Shown here: piece by piece, positions 41,737 to 49,631 of the stretch | Numbering within the stretch: position 1 is the stretch's first letter | How the letters are laid out: each line of letters opens with the position of its first letter | DNA from: CAZVJU01 sp964627195 | GTDB taxonomy: Bacteria > Patescibacteriota > Microgenomatia > UBA8517 | Assembly (NCBI GenBank): GCA_964627195.1 | Contig: CAZVJU010000003.1 | Coordinates: 1 to 64,000 of the forward strand | Direction: 5' to 3' | DNA: 64,000 bases | Program-made: the position numbers and the translations under genes | Notes under the pieces: generated by a model | Told to the model about the DNA's origin: nothing | What the model saw: only the letters and a program-made list of their open reading frames with translations | Databases searched by the model: none

Positions 41737-42303
41737 ATGAAGAAAGTTGTAATAATACATTGCTGGGAGGGATATCCAGATTACTGTTGGTATCCACAGA
41801 CTAAAAAAGAATTGGAAGACAAGGGTTTTGAAGTGATTGTTCCTCAAATGCCGGAGACCGCCATGCCTAGGCTGTCACTCTGGCTTCCCAAACTTCAGGA
41901 ACTGGCTCCCAATCCCAATGAAAATTTGTATCTTGTGGGCCATAGCGCTGGTGTAATCACTATTATGAGGTATTTAGAAAATCTTAAAGAAAATCAACAA
42001 ATAGGCGGAGTAGTATTTGTTGCCGGTTTTACTGATGATTTGGGTTATAAAGAGTTGAGTAATTTTTACGAAAGTCAGCTGAATTTTGAAAAAATAAAAT
42101 CCGGTGCAAAACACTTTGTTGCGATACATTCTGATGATGATCCTTACGTCTCTCTCAAATACGGAGATATTTTCAGGGAAAAATTAGGAGCAGAAGTAAT
42201 TATCAAGCATAATATGAAACACTTTTCAGGAGCGGGAGATAATGAAGAAAGTTGTACTTCTTTACCCGAAGTAGCACAGGCCATTATCAAATTAAGCAGT
42301 TAG
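41737..42303 (+). CDS. RBBP9/YdeN-type serine hydrolase
   Basis: A 188-residue alpha/beta-hydrolase of the RBBP9 family. The N-terminal VVIIHCWEGYPDYCWYPQ, the nucleophile elbow GHSAG near residue 68 and the late KHFSGAGD with the catalytic His near residue 166 are typical; the acid is in SDDDPYV near residue 131. Substrates of bacterial members are mostly unknown. A TATAAT lies 29 bases upstream. Confidence 0.87.
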   Translation: MKKVVIIHCWEGYPDYCWYPQTKKELEDKGFEVIVPQMPETAMPRLSLWLPKLQELAPNPNENLYLVGHSAGVITIMRYLENLKENQQIGGVVFVAGFTDDLGYKELSNFYESQLNFEKIKSGAKHFVAIHSDDDPYVSLKYGDIFREKLGAEVIIKHNMKHFSGAGDNEESCTSLPEVAQAIIKLSS

Positions 42304-42325
42304 TTATAAGCAGGTTTGAAACATA

Positions 42326-42474
42326 ATAGAAGTCCACGGCTTTAAGCCGTGGTCCTTCGAGCTACATTCGCCACAGGCGTTTGAATTTTCAATGATTCAA
42401 TTCATCCACGTATAAGCAAAGCTTGGCACCGCTTCGCGTTGTAAAGACGTGGACTTCTTGAATTAGCTTAAAAG
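42326..42474. mobile_element. IS200/IS605-like non-autonomous element, copy B with nested insertion
   Basis: Same order as copy A: outer arms AGAAGTCCAC (42328-42337) and GTGGACTTCT (42449-42458), perfect hairpin CCACGGC-TTTAA-GCCGTGG (42334-42352), and ending gaattagcttaaaag. Thirty bases (about 42412-42441) interrupt the last hairpin between CACGT and AAAGACGTG; they start with taagcaaagcttggc, also found inverted at 18337-18351. Confidence 0.65.
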
Positions 42475-42560
42475 GTTCTAGATTGGACTGACCAGTCAGT
42501 AAGAAGTAAAAATATCCAGGTGTGTCTATCTGTATCACTCCTGATGTGATTTGATATAGA
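42471..42560. repeat. Intergenic repeat cluster
   Basis: Contains a weak tRNA-3'-like copy (aaggttcta... ...gaccagtcagtaag), the phrase ccaggtgtgtctatctgtat that recurs near 45830 in slightly changed form, and the palindrome ATCACTCC-T-GATGTGAT (42534-42550), which overlaps the 3' end of the glycosyltransferase gene. Confidence 0.4.
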
Positions 42561-44046
42561 GGTAAAAGGGAAGAGAATCGGAGTCCAACTTCTTTAAGTT
42601 GGGTAGATTAGCCTGGTCTGATAATAATATTCCATCATTCGGTAAAGTTTCCTTTTGTTCGTCTATTACACCGGGTAGTTTGGGAAAATAGATTGCTCTT
42701 GCGAATAGTTCGGGGTCTTTAATGTTTACGCCATCCAATCGTGCTACTCTGGTAGACAAAAAAGGCTGCAATTGTCTTTCCTTTACCTTTAGGTAAAGCT
42801 CTTTATATGGCTTATTGTAATCTTCAAGATGGTAAAAGATGTGATAAGTATCTTTGGGGTAGATAAACATATAATACCGCCAGAAATCAAAGTAATTAAT
42901 CGTTATTAAGAAAAATAAAATGAAGCCAGTGTATTTAAATAAGCGATTTTTGTTATCTAATATCATTTTGATCCCTAGTGTAAAAAATATTGAGTAGAAA
43001 GGGACCATATAAAGTAAGCGATGTGCAAAAAAGGTTGAACCCACAAAACCAAACAGGAGAGGGGAAATAAGAAAAGTTATCCCAAGTAATCTTAAATAAT
43101 CAGAACCATTCCTGAATGTTTGATATATGCCGATTGCAAATATGGGCAGAGTGGATAAAAGGAACATCCCATGGCGCAGGGTTGATTGGACCAATAATTT
43201 ATCGCCGGTAATAAATAAAAACGAGATGTCAAAGCTGGCTAAATAATAATAAAAGAAACTATATAGTGAGCTAATATTAAAACTTACACGATTTAGTACG
43301 GCGCCTCCGTAATAGTGTTCTAATAATGGAATTACGGCAAAAAACGGGAGCGCGGTTAAGGTAAATGTAAAAAGCGGTACTAAAAACTTCTTTCTAGTTA
43401 GAGTTTTTAAAGAAAGTTTTTGAGCCGGCCGGTTGAGATAAGAAATGTAGCCAATGCTAATTAAAATCCAAATAGCTACCAACGGTCTTATCCCACCGTA
43501 TGCATAAAAACCAGTACCCAAACTGAGAGCTGCAAAGATTAAATATTTATTATCAAAACTTCGTCTGTATTTGAATAAACTGATTAGCCAAAGCAAAACA
43601 AAAGTAACCACAATCATATGTTCATATGGTGTATGAGTTACGATCATTACTTCAGGAATAATTATAAAAGAGATTAAGGTTATAAATGCGGATTTTTTGT
43701 CAAATAAAAGCCTGGCAAAATATAAAGTCAGAAGGGCAGAAATAACCGTAATTACTACAGTTGCCAAACGCAATACGTAAACAGAAGGACCGAAGAGTTT
43801 AAAAAGCAAGGCAACCAAATACTGCATATATGGCGGATACCAAGTTACATTATTTGATCCGAGAATAAATAGTGGTAAAAATCGTCCATGCGCATCGCGT
43901 AAGTTTTGAGCTAGTAAAATGCCATTATAGCCGTATGATGCCTCGTCTTCAGTAATACCGTTTGGAGTATCGGCAAGTCGGAAGGAGAAGAAAATAAATA
44001 AGAAAATTATTAAAATGCCTATAGAAAGGAAGGTTTTCGGTTTCAT
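42535..44046 (-). CDS. GT39/ArnT-like membrane glycosyltransferase
   Basis: A 503-residue integral membrane protein with about eleven hydrophobic segments and a C-terminal soluble tail. The first external loop carries the catalytic acidic motif GITEDEASYGYNG near residues 30-42, typical of GT39/PMT and ArnT-like enzymes that use polyprenyl-phosphate sugars as donors. The acceptor may be protein or lipid. It stands alone on the minus strand and does not share operon partners. Confidence 0.8.
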   Translation of the reverse strand: MKPKTFLSIGILIIFLFIFFSFRLADTPNGITEDEASYGYNGILLAQNLRDAHGRFLPLFILGSNNVTWYPPYMQYLVALLFKLFGPSVYVLRLATVVITVISALLTLYFARLLFDKKSAFITLISFIIIPEVMIVTHTPYEHMIVVTFVLLWLISLFKYRRSFDNKYLIFAALSLGTGFYAYGGIRPLVAIWILISIGYISYLNRPAQKLSLKTLTRKKFLVPLFTFTLTALPFFAVIPLLEHYYGGAVLNRVSFNISSLYSFFYYYLASFDISFLFITGDKLLVQSTLRHGMFLLSTLPIFAIGIYQTFRNGSDYLRLLGITFLISPLLFGFVGSTFFAHRLLYMVPFYSIFFTLGIKMILDNKNRLFKYTGFILFFLITINYFDFWRYYMFIYPKDTYHIFYHLEDYNKPYKELYLKVKERQLQPFLSTRVARLDGVNIKDPELFARAIYFPKLPGVIDEQKETLPNDGILLSDQANLPNLKKLDSDSLPFYLYIKSHQE

Positions 44047-44213
44047 TTTCGAAACAGTTATAGTTACAAGTATACATATTCTAATGCTTTCTGTTTAGAT
44101 ATAATTTACAACTCTCCATACCATTTTTGCTCTAATTCAATGGCGTATATCTCTTTATATTATCAACATGATGTTTATATTATGATAATAGAGATAAAGT
44201 AATAATAATGATG

Positions 44214-44241
44214 GTCAAAGGTACTAAAAGGTACCTTTGAC
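44214..44241. repeat. Perfect 11-bp hairpin upstream of the M16 gene
   Basis: GTCAAAGGTAC and GTACCTTTGAC surround the loop TAAAAG. It is about 60 bases before the M16 start and may be an operator or the end of another transcript. Confidence 0.55.
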
Positions 44242-44264
44242 AACATTTTCCATTACGAAGAAAG

Positions 44265-44294
44265 TTGCGAATTATAGGGCTGGATTGATATAAT
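44265..44294 (+). promoter_or_regulatory. Promoter for the M16 peptidase gene
   Basis: TTGCGA (44265-44270), 18-base spacer and TATAAT (44289-44294), seven bases before the ATG at 44302. The earlier ATG at 44293 is inside the -10 box. Confidence 0.6.
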
Positions 44295-44301
44295 GCTCTC
44301 C

Positions 44302-45606
44302 ATGTTACCAAAACAAAGAGAACGAGCTCCACAGATACCAGAATTTGTACACAAAGAGGTATTGTCGAACGGACTTCGAGTATTGGTTCACGAGATGCCG
44401 TGGGCGCAATCTGTTTCCGCAAGGTTCTTGGTAAAAGCGGGGCCCCGATATGAAGACGAAGTTACGACTGGCTCTGCCCATTACTTGGAACATATGTTCT
44501 TTGAAGGTAGCCAAAAGTATCCCTCACGCAGAGAGCTTGATAGAGCAGTTGAGAGCAGGGGCGGTGACCATAGTGCATACACTGACAAAGAGTATGTCAT
44601 GTACCAAGCGAAACTTCCTACTGAAAGCGCAGATTTTGCTTCAGAATTTGTAAGGGAACTTGTCTTCAATCCAGTAATGGCCGAGGAGGCAGTTGAGCGA
44701 GAAAAAGGAGTAATTAGTGCTGAACTGCGAAGGTCAATCGATACGCCAGCTCAACATAGATGGAACTTGTTGCGTCAACATGTGTGGAGTGGGCATCCTT
44801 TAGGACATAATACTCTGGGAACTTTTGATTCAATAGAGCGAATCAGCCGTCAAGATTTGCTAGGTTATCATACAAGGTTCTACCGACCCAACAATGCAAT
44901 TTTAGTTGTGGTTGGCAATATCACCACACCGAGAGCGATTGATTTGGTGGCTCGGGATTTTGGTAGCCTTACGGCATCAGGTGACCAACTTCCTTCAATT
45001 CCTGCACCGATACAATCTGTTGACTCCAGAGTGCTGGTTGAAGAAAGAGATATAAAGCAAGCACATCTTCTATTGGCTTTTGCAACTGATGGTCACGGTG
45101 AAAGCAGTCCCGTACTACCACAGATTCAAGTACTTTCAAGAATGCTACGCAATAACATTTTCCATAAATTCGTATACGATTTAGGGTTCTCCTATTCGGC
45201 GGGATGTTATCCGTGGCTAGTCAGTGATAGTGGAAATATGGTTATCACCGTCGAAGTAGCACCAGAAAATACAGACCAGGCGGTAACAAGAATGGTTCAG
45301 GAAGTGAACAGCTTGAAAGTTGATGAGGAATCCGTACAAGAAGCAAAAGCAGGGGTTGTCAGCGATACTATTTTGAATCTTGCTGACACAGATGTATATG
45401 CTCATTTCATTGGAAAACAGGAGTTGTATACAGGAGCAGTAAAATCACCAGAACAAGTGAGGGCAGATATTCAATCAGTTTCAGTCGAAGACATTCAGAA
45501 AACGAAAAGAACTCTACTGACTCGAAATAATGCAGCCATGGTTGTTCTTGGCCCAGTGCCACAGGGTAAAGCAAAAGAACTAGATGACATGCTAGTTTTT
45601 GCATAA
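44302..45606 (+). CDS. M16-family zinc peptidase
   Basis: A 434-residue insulinase/processing-peptidase-family protein. The inverted zinc motif HYLEH is at residues 60-64 with the catalytic Glu63; the downstream ligand Glu lies in EREKGVISAE near residue 134. Both M16 domains are present, the second inactive one including the FSYSAGCYPWL segment. Such small M16 enzymes degrade peptides, in the cytoplasm or periplasm; no signal peptide is seen. The gene is richer in GC (about 46% in sampled lines) than its neighbours (about 33-36%), which hints at different ancestry. The start follows from the promoter. Confidence 0.88.
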   Translation: MLPKQRERAPQIPEFVHKEVLSNGLRVLVHEMPWAQSVSARFLVKAGPRYEDEVTTGSAHYLEHMFFEGSQKYPSRRELDRAVESRGGDHSAYTDKEYVMYQAKLPTESADFASEFVRELVFNPVMAEEAVEREKGVISAELRRSIDTPAQHRWNLLRQHVWSGHPLGHNTLGTFDSIERISRQDLLGYHTRFYRPNNAILVVVGNITTPRAIDLVARDFGSLTASGDQLPSIPAPIQSVDSRVLVEERDIKQAHLLLAFATDGHGESSPVLPQIQVLSRMLRNNIFHKFVYDLGFSYSAGCYPWLVSDSGNMVITVEVAPENTDQAVTRMVQEVNSLKVDEESVQEAKAGVVSDTILNLADTDVYAHFIGKQELYTGAVKSPEQVRADIQSVSVEDIQKTKRTLLTRNNAAMVVLGPVPQGKAKELDDMLVFA

Positions 45607-45841
45607 CACTACAATAAGCTCGACTTCTTCAAGTACGAGTTTCAAAAAATATCTCGCAGACTTCTGAGCTGTTATATTGATTTTGGATGGCAGATTTTCA
45701 GGGTGGGTAGGGGCCACCTTGCAAAGGCTAATGCGGGTTGGGGTTGAATCGGATATGAAAGTGTCTCAAGTTGTTCTTCGAAGTAGGTTGTGACATACTC
45801 AACCAATGCCAGCAACAAAGTCCAGATGTGTCTATCTACAG

Positions 45842-45876
45842 ATGTCACATTTTGAAATCGGACTAAAATGTGACAT
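45842..45876. repeat. 12-bp inverted repeat
   Basis: ATGTCACATTTT (45842-45853) and AAAATGTGACAT (45865-45876) are perfect complements separated by eleven bases. Confidence 0.75.
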
Positions 45877-45880
45877 ATGC

Positions 45881-45929
45881 TATAGAAATCACCACTAATA
45901 TAGTCCTACTTCATAATGTGATTTCTATA
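45881..45929. repeat. 12-bp inverted repeat
   Basis: TATAGAAATCAC (45881-45892) and GTGATTTCTATA (45918-45929) are perfect complements separated by 25 bases. It lies five bases after the preceding inverted repeat. Confidence 0.75.
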
Positions 45930-46002
45930 TATCACTCCTGGTGTGATTAACTCTCGACCACCATCAATAGTAAAAATAATCATTTTATACTAAAATACCG
46001 TT

Positions 46003-46821
46003 GTGATTAGTGTTATCACACCATGTAAAAATATTGTTAGCGACGGCCGCGAACCGTTTTTTAGAAAGATGTTTACTAGTCTGTTTAACCAGACCTATCG
46101 TGACTTCGAACATATTGTAATTGATGGAGCTTCAACAGATGGTACCTTAGATTTATTGCAAGAGTATAAACATAAACGATGTATCAATACCCTTGTCTCT
46201 AAGAAAGACAGAAATGTACACGAAGCCATGAATAGAGGAATTAGATTGGCACAGGGAAAATTCATCCATGTGATGAATTCAGATAACTATTTTCCTGATG
46301 AAAATTTTTTCTCTATCTCATTACAAGCGATAAAAGATAACCATGCCGATTTTACTCACGCAGATAGAAGTATTGAAACTAGAGAAGGTAAATTCGTTGG
46401 AATAAAGCGAGGAGATGAACGCTCCGCGTTCTTCAGAATGCCTTTTAGATACCAAACTATGCTTATACGAAAAGGGGTGTATGACGAAATTGGCCCGTTT
46501 GATGAAAAATACGATATAGCAGCAGATTATAAGTTCATGCTGGAAATGCTACTTTCGGGAAAAAAGGGTCTTTATATTCCCAAAGTTTATATTTGTTCAC
46601 TTGATGGAGGAATTACGTCAGACAGACCCAAAGTAATAAGAGAGGTTACCCAAGTATTATATGAATGCTACGGTAAACAATATGGGCTGACAAAAGATGA
46701 TTGCCAGGATATCTATTTACGGAAAATATCTCCCGACTTGTTATCCAAAATTAACGTACATATTCCAGATGAAAGAATAAAAGAATCTCTTAACTTCTGC
46801 TATGAATTATCACTTCACTAG
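46003..46821 (+). CDS. Glycosyltransferase family 2
   Basis: A 272-residue GT-A fold enzyme that transfers a sugar from a nucleotide donor. The N-terminal VISVITPCKNI, SLFNQTYRDFEHIVIDGASTDGT near residues 28-50 and the metal-binding-like HVMNSDNYF near residue 90 are typical; RMPFRYQTMLIRKGVYDEIGPFDE gives the acceptor side. The start is GTG, as no ATG precedes the first beta-strand. It lies alone after the palindrome cluster, suggesting a surface-glycan function acquired with the accessory region. Confidence 0.87.
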   Translation: MISVITPCKNIVSDGREPFFRKMFTSLFNQTYRDFEHIVIDGASTDGTLDLLQEYKHKRCINTLVSKKDRNVHEAMNRGIRLAQGKFIHVMNSDNYFPDENFFSISLQAIKDNHADFTHADRSIETREGKFVGIKRGDERSAFFRMPFRYQTMLIRKGVYDEIGPFDEKYDIAADYKFMLEMLLSGKKGLYIPKVYICSLDGGITSDRPKVIREVTQVLYECYGKQYGLTKDDCQDIYLRKISPDLLSKINVHIPDERIKESLNFCYELSLH

Positions 46822-46872
46822 GAATGAATTCGGAAACAGAATTAGCACAAAGGAAAAGAAAAGAAGAACAAT

Positions 46873-46985
46873 GACATACTCCTCGCAGCAGAGCTGCGAA
46901 GGTATCTTACGATACAGTATGTCTTCTTGAATCTGCTCATCCTGCGCTGCAGAGCAACGAGGTATTCGCAGGTTCTAGAATAAAA
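46873..46985. mobile_element. Possible IS200/IS605-like element, diverged copy C
   Basis: Outer arms GACATACT (46873-46880) and AGTATGTC (46916-46923) with an inner GCAGC...GCTGC hairpin, then cttcttgaatctgctc and ending caggttctaga. The phrase after the second arm and the aggttctaga end recur after copy B, which links the elements. Confidence 0.45.
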
Positions 46986-46986
46986 A

Positions 46987-48012
46987 ATGGTTGCTACAGA
47001 GAAATTGCCTGCATTAAATGCCCCAGTTGAAAATTTTTCGCGTGGATTATTTCAAGCAGAAATTCCTGGATTGGGTAATCCTATTCGGGGTAAAGTACGT
47101 GATAACTGGATAATTAATAAGGGAAGTCAACAATTCAGGTTGATGGTGACAACCGACCGTCAGTCTGCCTACGCCCGAACTGTTTGTACTGTTCCGGGCA
47201 AAGGACAGATTTCCAACCTCATTTCAGCATTTTGGTTTGAACATACCAAAGATATTATCCCAAATCATATGATAATGGTTCCTCATCTAAATATTCTTCT
47301 TGCAAGACAGGCAAAAGCTGTCGTTCCTGTTGAGGTTGTATTAAGAAGGTATTTGGCAAGAGGAATATCACCGACGTCGGTATATCACAATTATTTTAAT
47401 CTAGGGAGAAGAGAGATTTATGGGATAAAGTTTCCTGATGATTTACGAGTTGATCAGGAGTTTCCCATGGGAACAATACTCACGCCGACAACTAAAGCTA
47501 GAAACGGGCATGATCAAGAGTTAACGAATATTCAGGCGTGCGAGCTAGCAGACGGTAACCTGAGAGATGGAACTTGGGATAAAGTAAAATCTTCAGCTTT
47601 TGAAATTTTTGAAAGGGCTAGAGCCTTCAGCCTAAGTAGAGGTCTAATTCTTGCGGATACAAAGATGGAATTTGGTCTTGATTCAGAGGACAATCTGATA
47701 CTAATTGACGAAGTTCTTACTCCGGAATGTTCTCGATTTTGGCCTTGTAATAAATACGCTGACCGATTTACCAGCGGAGAAAATCAGGATATTGACAAGG
47801 ATGTATTGCTTAGATGGCTTATAAATAATGGGTTTGTTGGGGAAGGAGTAGTTCCCAAAATTCCAAGTGATGTAATTAATCAAATGGCTGAAATATACGA
47901 AGTTCCGTACAGGATGATTATGGGAAAAGATTTATTACCCTTAACTGATTCCAAATTGGTAAGTGAAGTTGCTTCCCAGTGTGTTTATAAGCTTCTTGAA
48001 GATAATAATTAA
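46987..48012 (+). CDS. purC: SAICAR synthetase
   Basis: A 341-residue phosphoribosylaminoimidazole-succinocarboxamide synthase, a step of de novo purine synthesis. The substrate motifs GKVRDNW near residue 36, TTDRQSAY near residue 55, VVPVEVVLRRYLARG near residue 115 and LILADTKMEFGLDSEDNLILIDEVLTPECSRFWP near residue 222 are all present. The length is above that of the short bacterial form (about 240) and near the longer form. No other purine gene is nearby, so the pathway is either dispersed or incomplete. It follows the diverged mobile element directly. Confidence 0.95.
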   Translation: MVATEKLPALNAPVENFSRGLFQAEIPGLGNPIRGKVRDNWIINKGSQQFRLMVTTDRQSAYARTVCTVPGKGQISNLISAFWFEHTKDIIPNHMIMVPHLNILLARQAKAVVPVEVVLRRYLARGISPTSVYHNYFNLGRREIYGIKFPDDLRVDQEFPMGTILTPTTKARNGHDQELTNIQACELADGNLRDGTWDKVKSSAFEIFERARAFSLSRGLILADTKMEFGLDSEDNLILIDEVLTPECSRFWPCNKYADRFTSGENQDIDKDVLLRWLINNGFVGEGVVPKIPSDVINQMAEIYEVPYRMIMGKDLLPLTDSKLVSEVASQCVYKLLEDNN

Positions 48013-48419
48013 CTCGCCCTGTGAGAGATAAGTTTTCCACACATAGTTGTGAATTGGCTTGGCACAAGTTGAGTTTAAAGGTGAGGCTAAGCAGCAATAT
48101 ACCCCATAGTCGATTGACTTATCGAATAGTGGGTAGTATAATAATATTTGTTTGGCAGATTGAAGTGAGAAATCTGCTTAAATAGTAAGTTTTATTTCTA
48201 AGTTTTAAGATATATATATCCCCAGTTTAGTATTTAGTCAAAAAAGGATTTTTGTATATCTTCGCAATTTGCGCTGCGTATAGCGCACAAGCGGTAATAT
48301 ATAAAAGATACCTAAAGTATATTAATTATTTTGCTACCCGTATCTAATCTTTCCGCTACTTAACGTACATCTTTCATTTAGGCAGTTTTGTCACTTCAAT
48401 TTGGTCACTCTAAAATCAT
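48013..48419 (+). other. Long intergenic region with the helicase promoter and leader
   Basis: About 400 bases without a gene. A consensus promoter at 48114-48142 would give a leader of about 270 bases before the DEAD-box gene. The leader starts with the stem GCAGATT...AATCTGC (near 48156-48178) and later has GCGC...GCGC around 48272-48288. No Shine-Dalgarno sequence precedes the ATG. A weaker TTGTCA-17-TAAAAT (48388-48416) lies very close to the ATG. Confidence 0.55.
48114..48142 (+). promoter_or_regulatory. Consensus promoter upstream of the DEAD-box helicase
   Basis: TTGACT (48114-48119), 17-base spacer and TATAAT (48137-48142). Transcription would begin near 48149. Confidence 0.75.
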
Positions 48420-49616
48420 ATGTATAGAAAATTTAATCAAAGGTTTAGCCGGGGAAGAAATTTCTCCAATTTTAGGGCAAGTGCCGGGCGCGGAAACGGC
48501 AGAGGAAGAGTCAAATCCTTTGATCCCACAAACTTTATTAATACGCCTCAGGTTAAAAATGGCTTAAGTGACTATACGATATCCCACACTTTTAGCGATT
48601 TCCGGATTTCGGATACTCTAAAAGAAAATATTTCACGCAAAGGCTATAAAACTCCCACCCCAATTCAGGATCAGGCAATTAACCCCATCCTTGAGGGAAG
48701 GGATTTAATCGGCATCGCCAACACAGGAACCGGTAAAACCGCCGCATTTTTAATTCCGCTTATTGATAAGGTTGCTAAGGATCGTAGGCAAAAAGTTTTA
48801 ATAATTGCACCGACTCGTGAGTTAGCAACACAAATTAAGGATGAACTTATCGATTTTTCGAGAAACGTCGGAATATACTCTGCTCTTTGCATCGGCGGAG
48901 CAAATATCAGAAGGCAGGTTTACGATCTATCCCGAAATCCGAATTTTGTAATCGGGACCCCCGGAAGACTGCTGGATTTGCTAAATACCCGCTCCCTCAA
49001 CCTATCAACTTTTGCTACGGTTGTACTTGACGAAACGGACAGAATGGTTGATATCGGATTTATCAAAGACATAAAGTACATTATCTCCCTGTTGCCAAAA
49101 CCGCGCCAATCGCTTTTTTTCTCGGCGACGGTAAGTAGAGGGGTTAGAGAAATTTTAGAAAGCTTTGTCCAAAATCCTGTCACAGTCTCTGTTAAAACCG
49201 GCGAAACAGCTGAAAATGTAAGCCAAGAGGTTGTTAAGGTGGGCAATCCCAATGCAAAAATCGAGGAATTGCACAAGCTTCTTATAAAAAAAGAATATGA
49301 GAAGGTTCTCGTCTTCGGAAGAACAAAACATGGAGTTCAAAGGCTCTCAGATGAGCTTATCAAACGGGGCTTTAAGGCAGATGCGATTCACGGCAATAAA
49401 AGACAAAGCCAAAGGAATAGAACCTTGGAAAAATTCAAGGCTAACACTATTCAGATTCTTATCGCAACTGACGTTGCCTCAAGAGGCTTAGATATTCCGA
49501 ATGTCAGTCATGTAATAAACTATGATTTACCCGAATCTTACGAGGCATATGTTCACAGGATCGGTCGAACAGGGCGGGCTGACAAGAGAGGGACTGCTCT
49601 CACTTTTATTGGGTAA
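48420..49616 (+). CDS. DEAD-box RNA helicase
   Basis: A 398-residue ATP-dependent RNA helicase. An Arg/Gly-rich N-terminal tail (residues 1-32) precedes the core. The Q motif is GYKTPTPIQDQAI near residue 78, motif I ANTGTGKT near residue 100, Ia PTRELA, Ib GTPGRLLDL, motif II is DETD rather than DEAD, motif III SAT, and motif VI HRIGRTGRADKRG near residue 380. The protein ends soon after motif VI, so it has no C-terminal RNA-binding domain; the RGG-like N-terminal tail may replace it. The long leader is reminiscent of cold-inducible helicase genes, as an inference. Confidence 0.95.
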   Translation: MYRKFNQRFSRGRNFSNFRASAGRGNGRGRVKSFDPTNFINTPQVKNGLSDYTISHTFSDFRISDTLKENISRKGYKTPTPIQDQAINPILEGRDLIGIANTGTGKTAAFLIPLIDKVAKDRRQKVLIIAPTRELATQIKDELIDFSRNVGIYSALCIGGANIRRQVYDLSRNPNFVIGTPGRLLDLLNTRSLNLSTFATVVLDETDRMVDIGFIKDIKYIISLLPKPRQSLFFSATVSRGVREILESFVQNPVTVSVKTGETAENVSQEVVKVGNPNAKIEELHKLLIKKEYEKVLVFGRTKHGVQRLSDELIKRGFKADAIHGNKRQSQRNRTLEKFKANTIQILIATDVASRGLDIPNVSHVINYDLPESYEAYVHRIGRTGRADKRGTALTFIG

Positions 49617-49631
49617 ACTCTGCCGGAGCCA

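Larger units (their letters stand above)
45607..46002. other. Intergenic region with stacked palindromes
   Basis: About 395 bases with no supportable gene. It contains a weak tRNA-3'-like copy (near 45785), two perfect 12-base inverted repeats, a REP-like ATCACTCC...GGTGTGAT (45931-45947) and, near its end, TATACT at 45986-45991 that may drive the following glycosyltransferase. Confidence 0.5.

Noticed and set aside
31439..45820. Integron attC sites as explanation of the stop-codon-associated repeats
   Set aside because: The motif lacks the paired RYYYAAC/GTTRRRY core sites and long imperfect palindrome of attC, and no integron integrase was seen.
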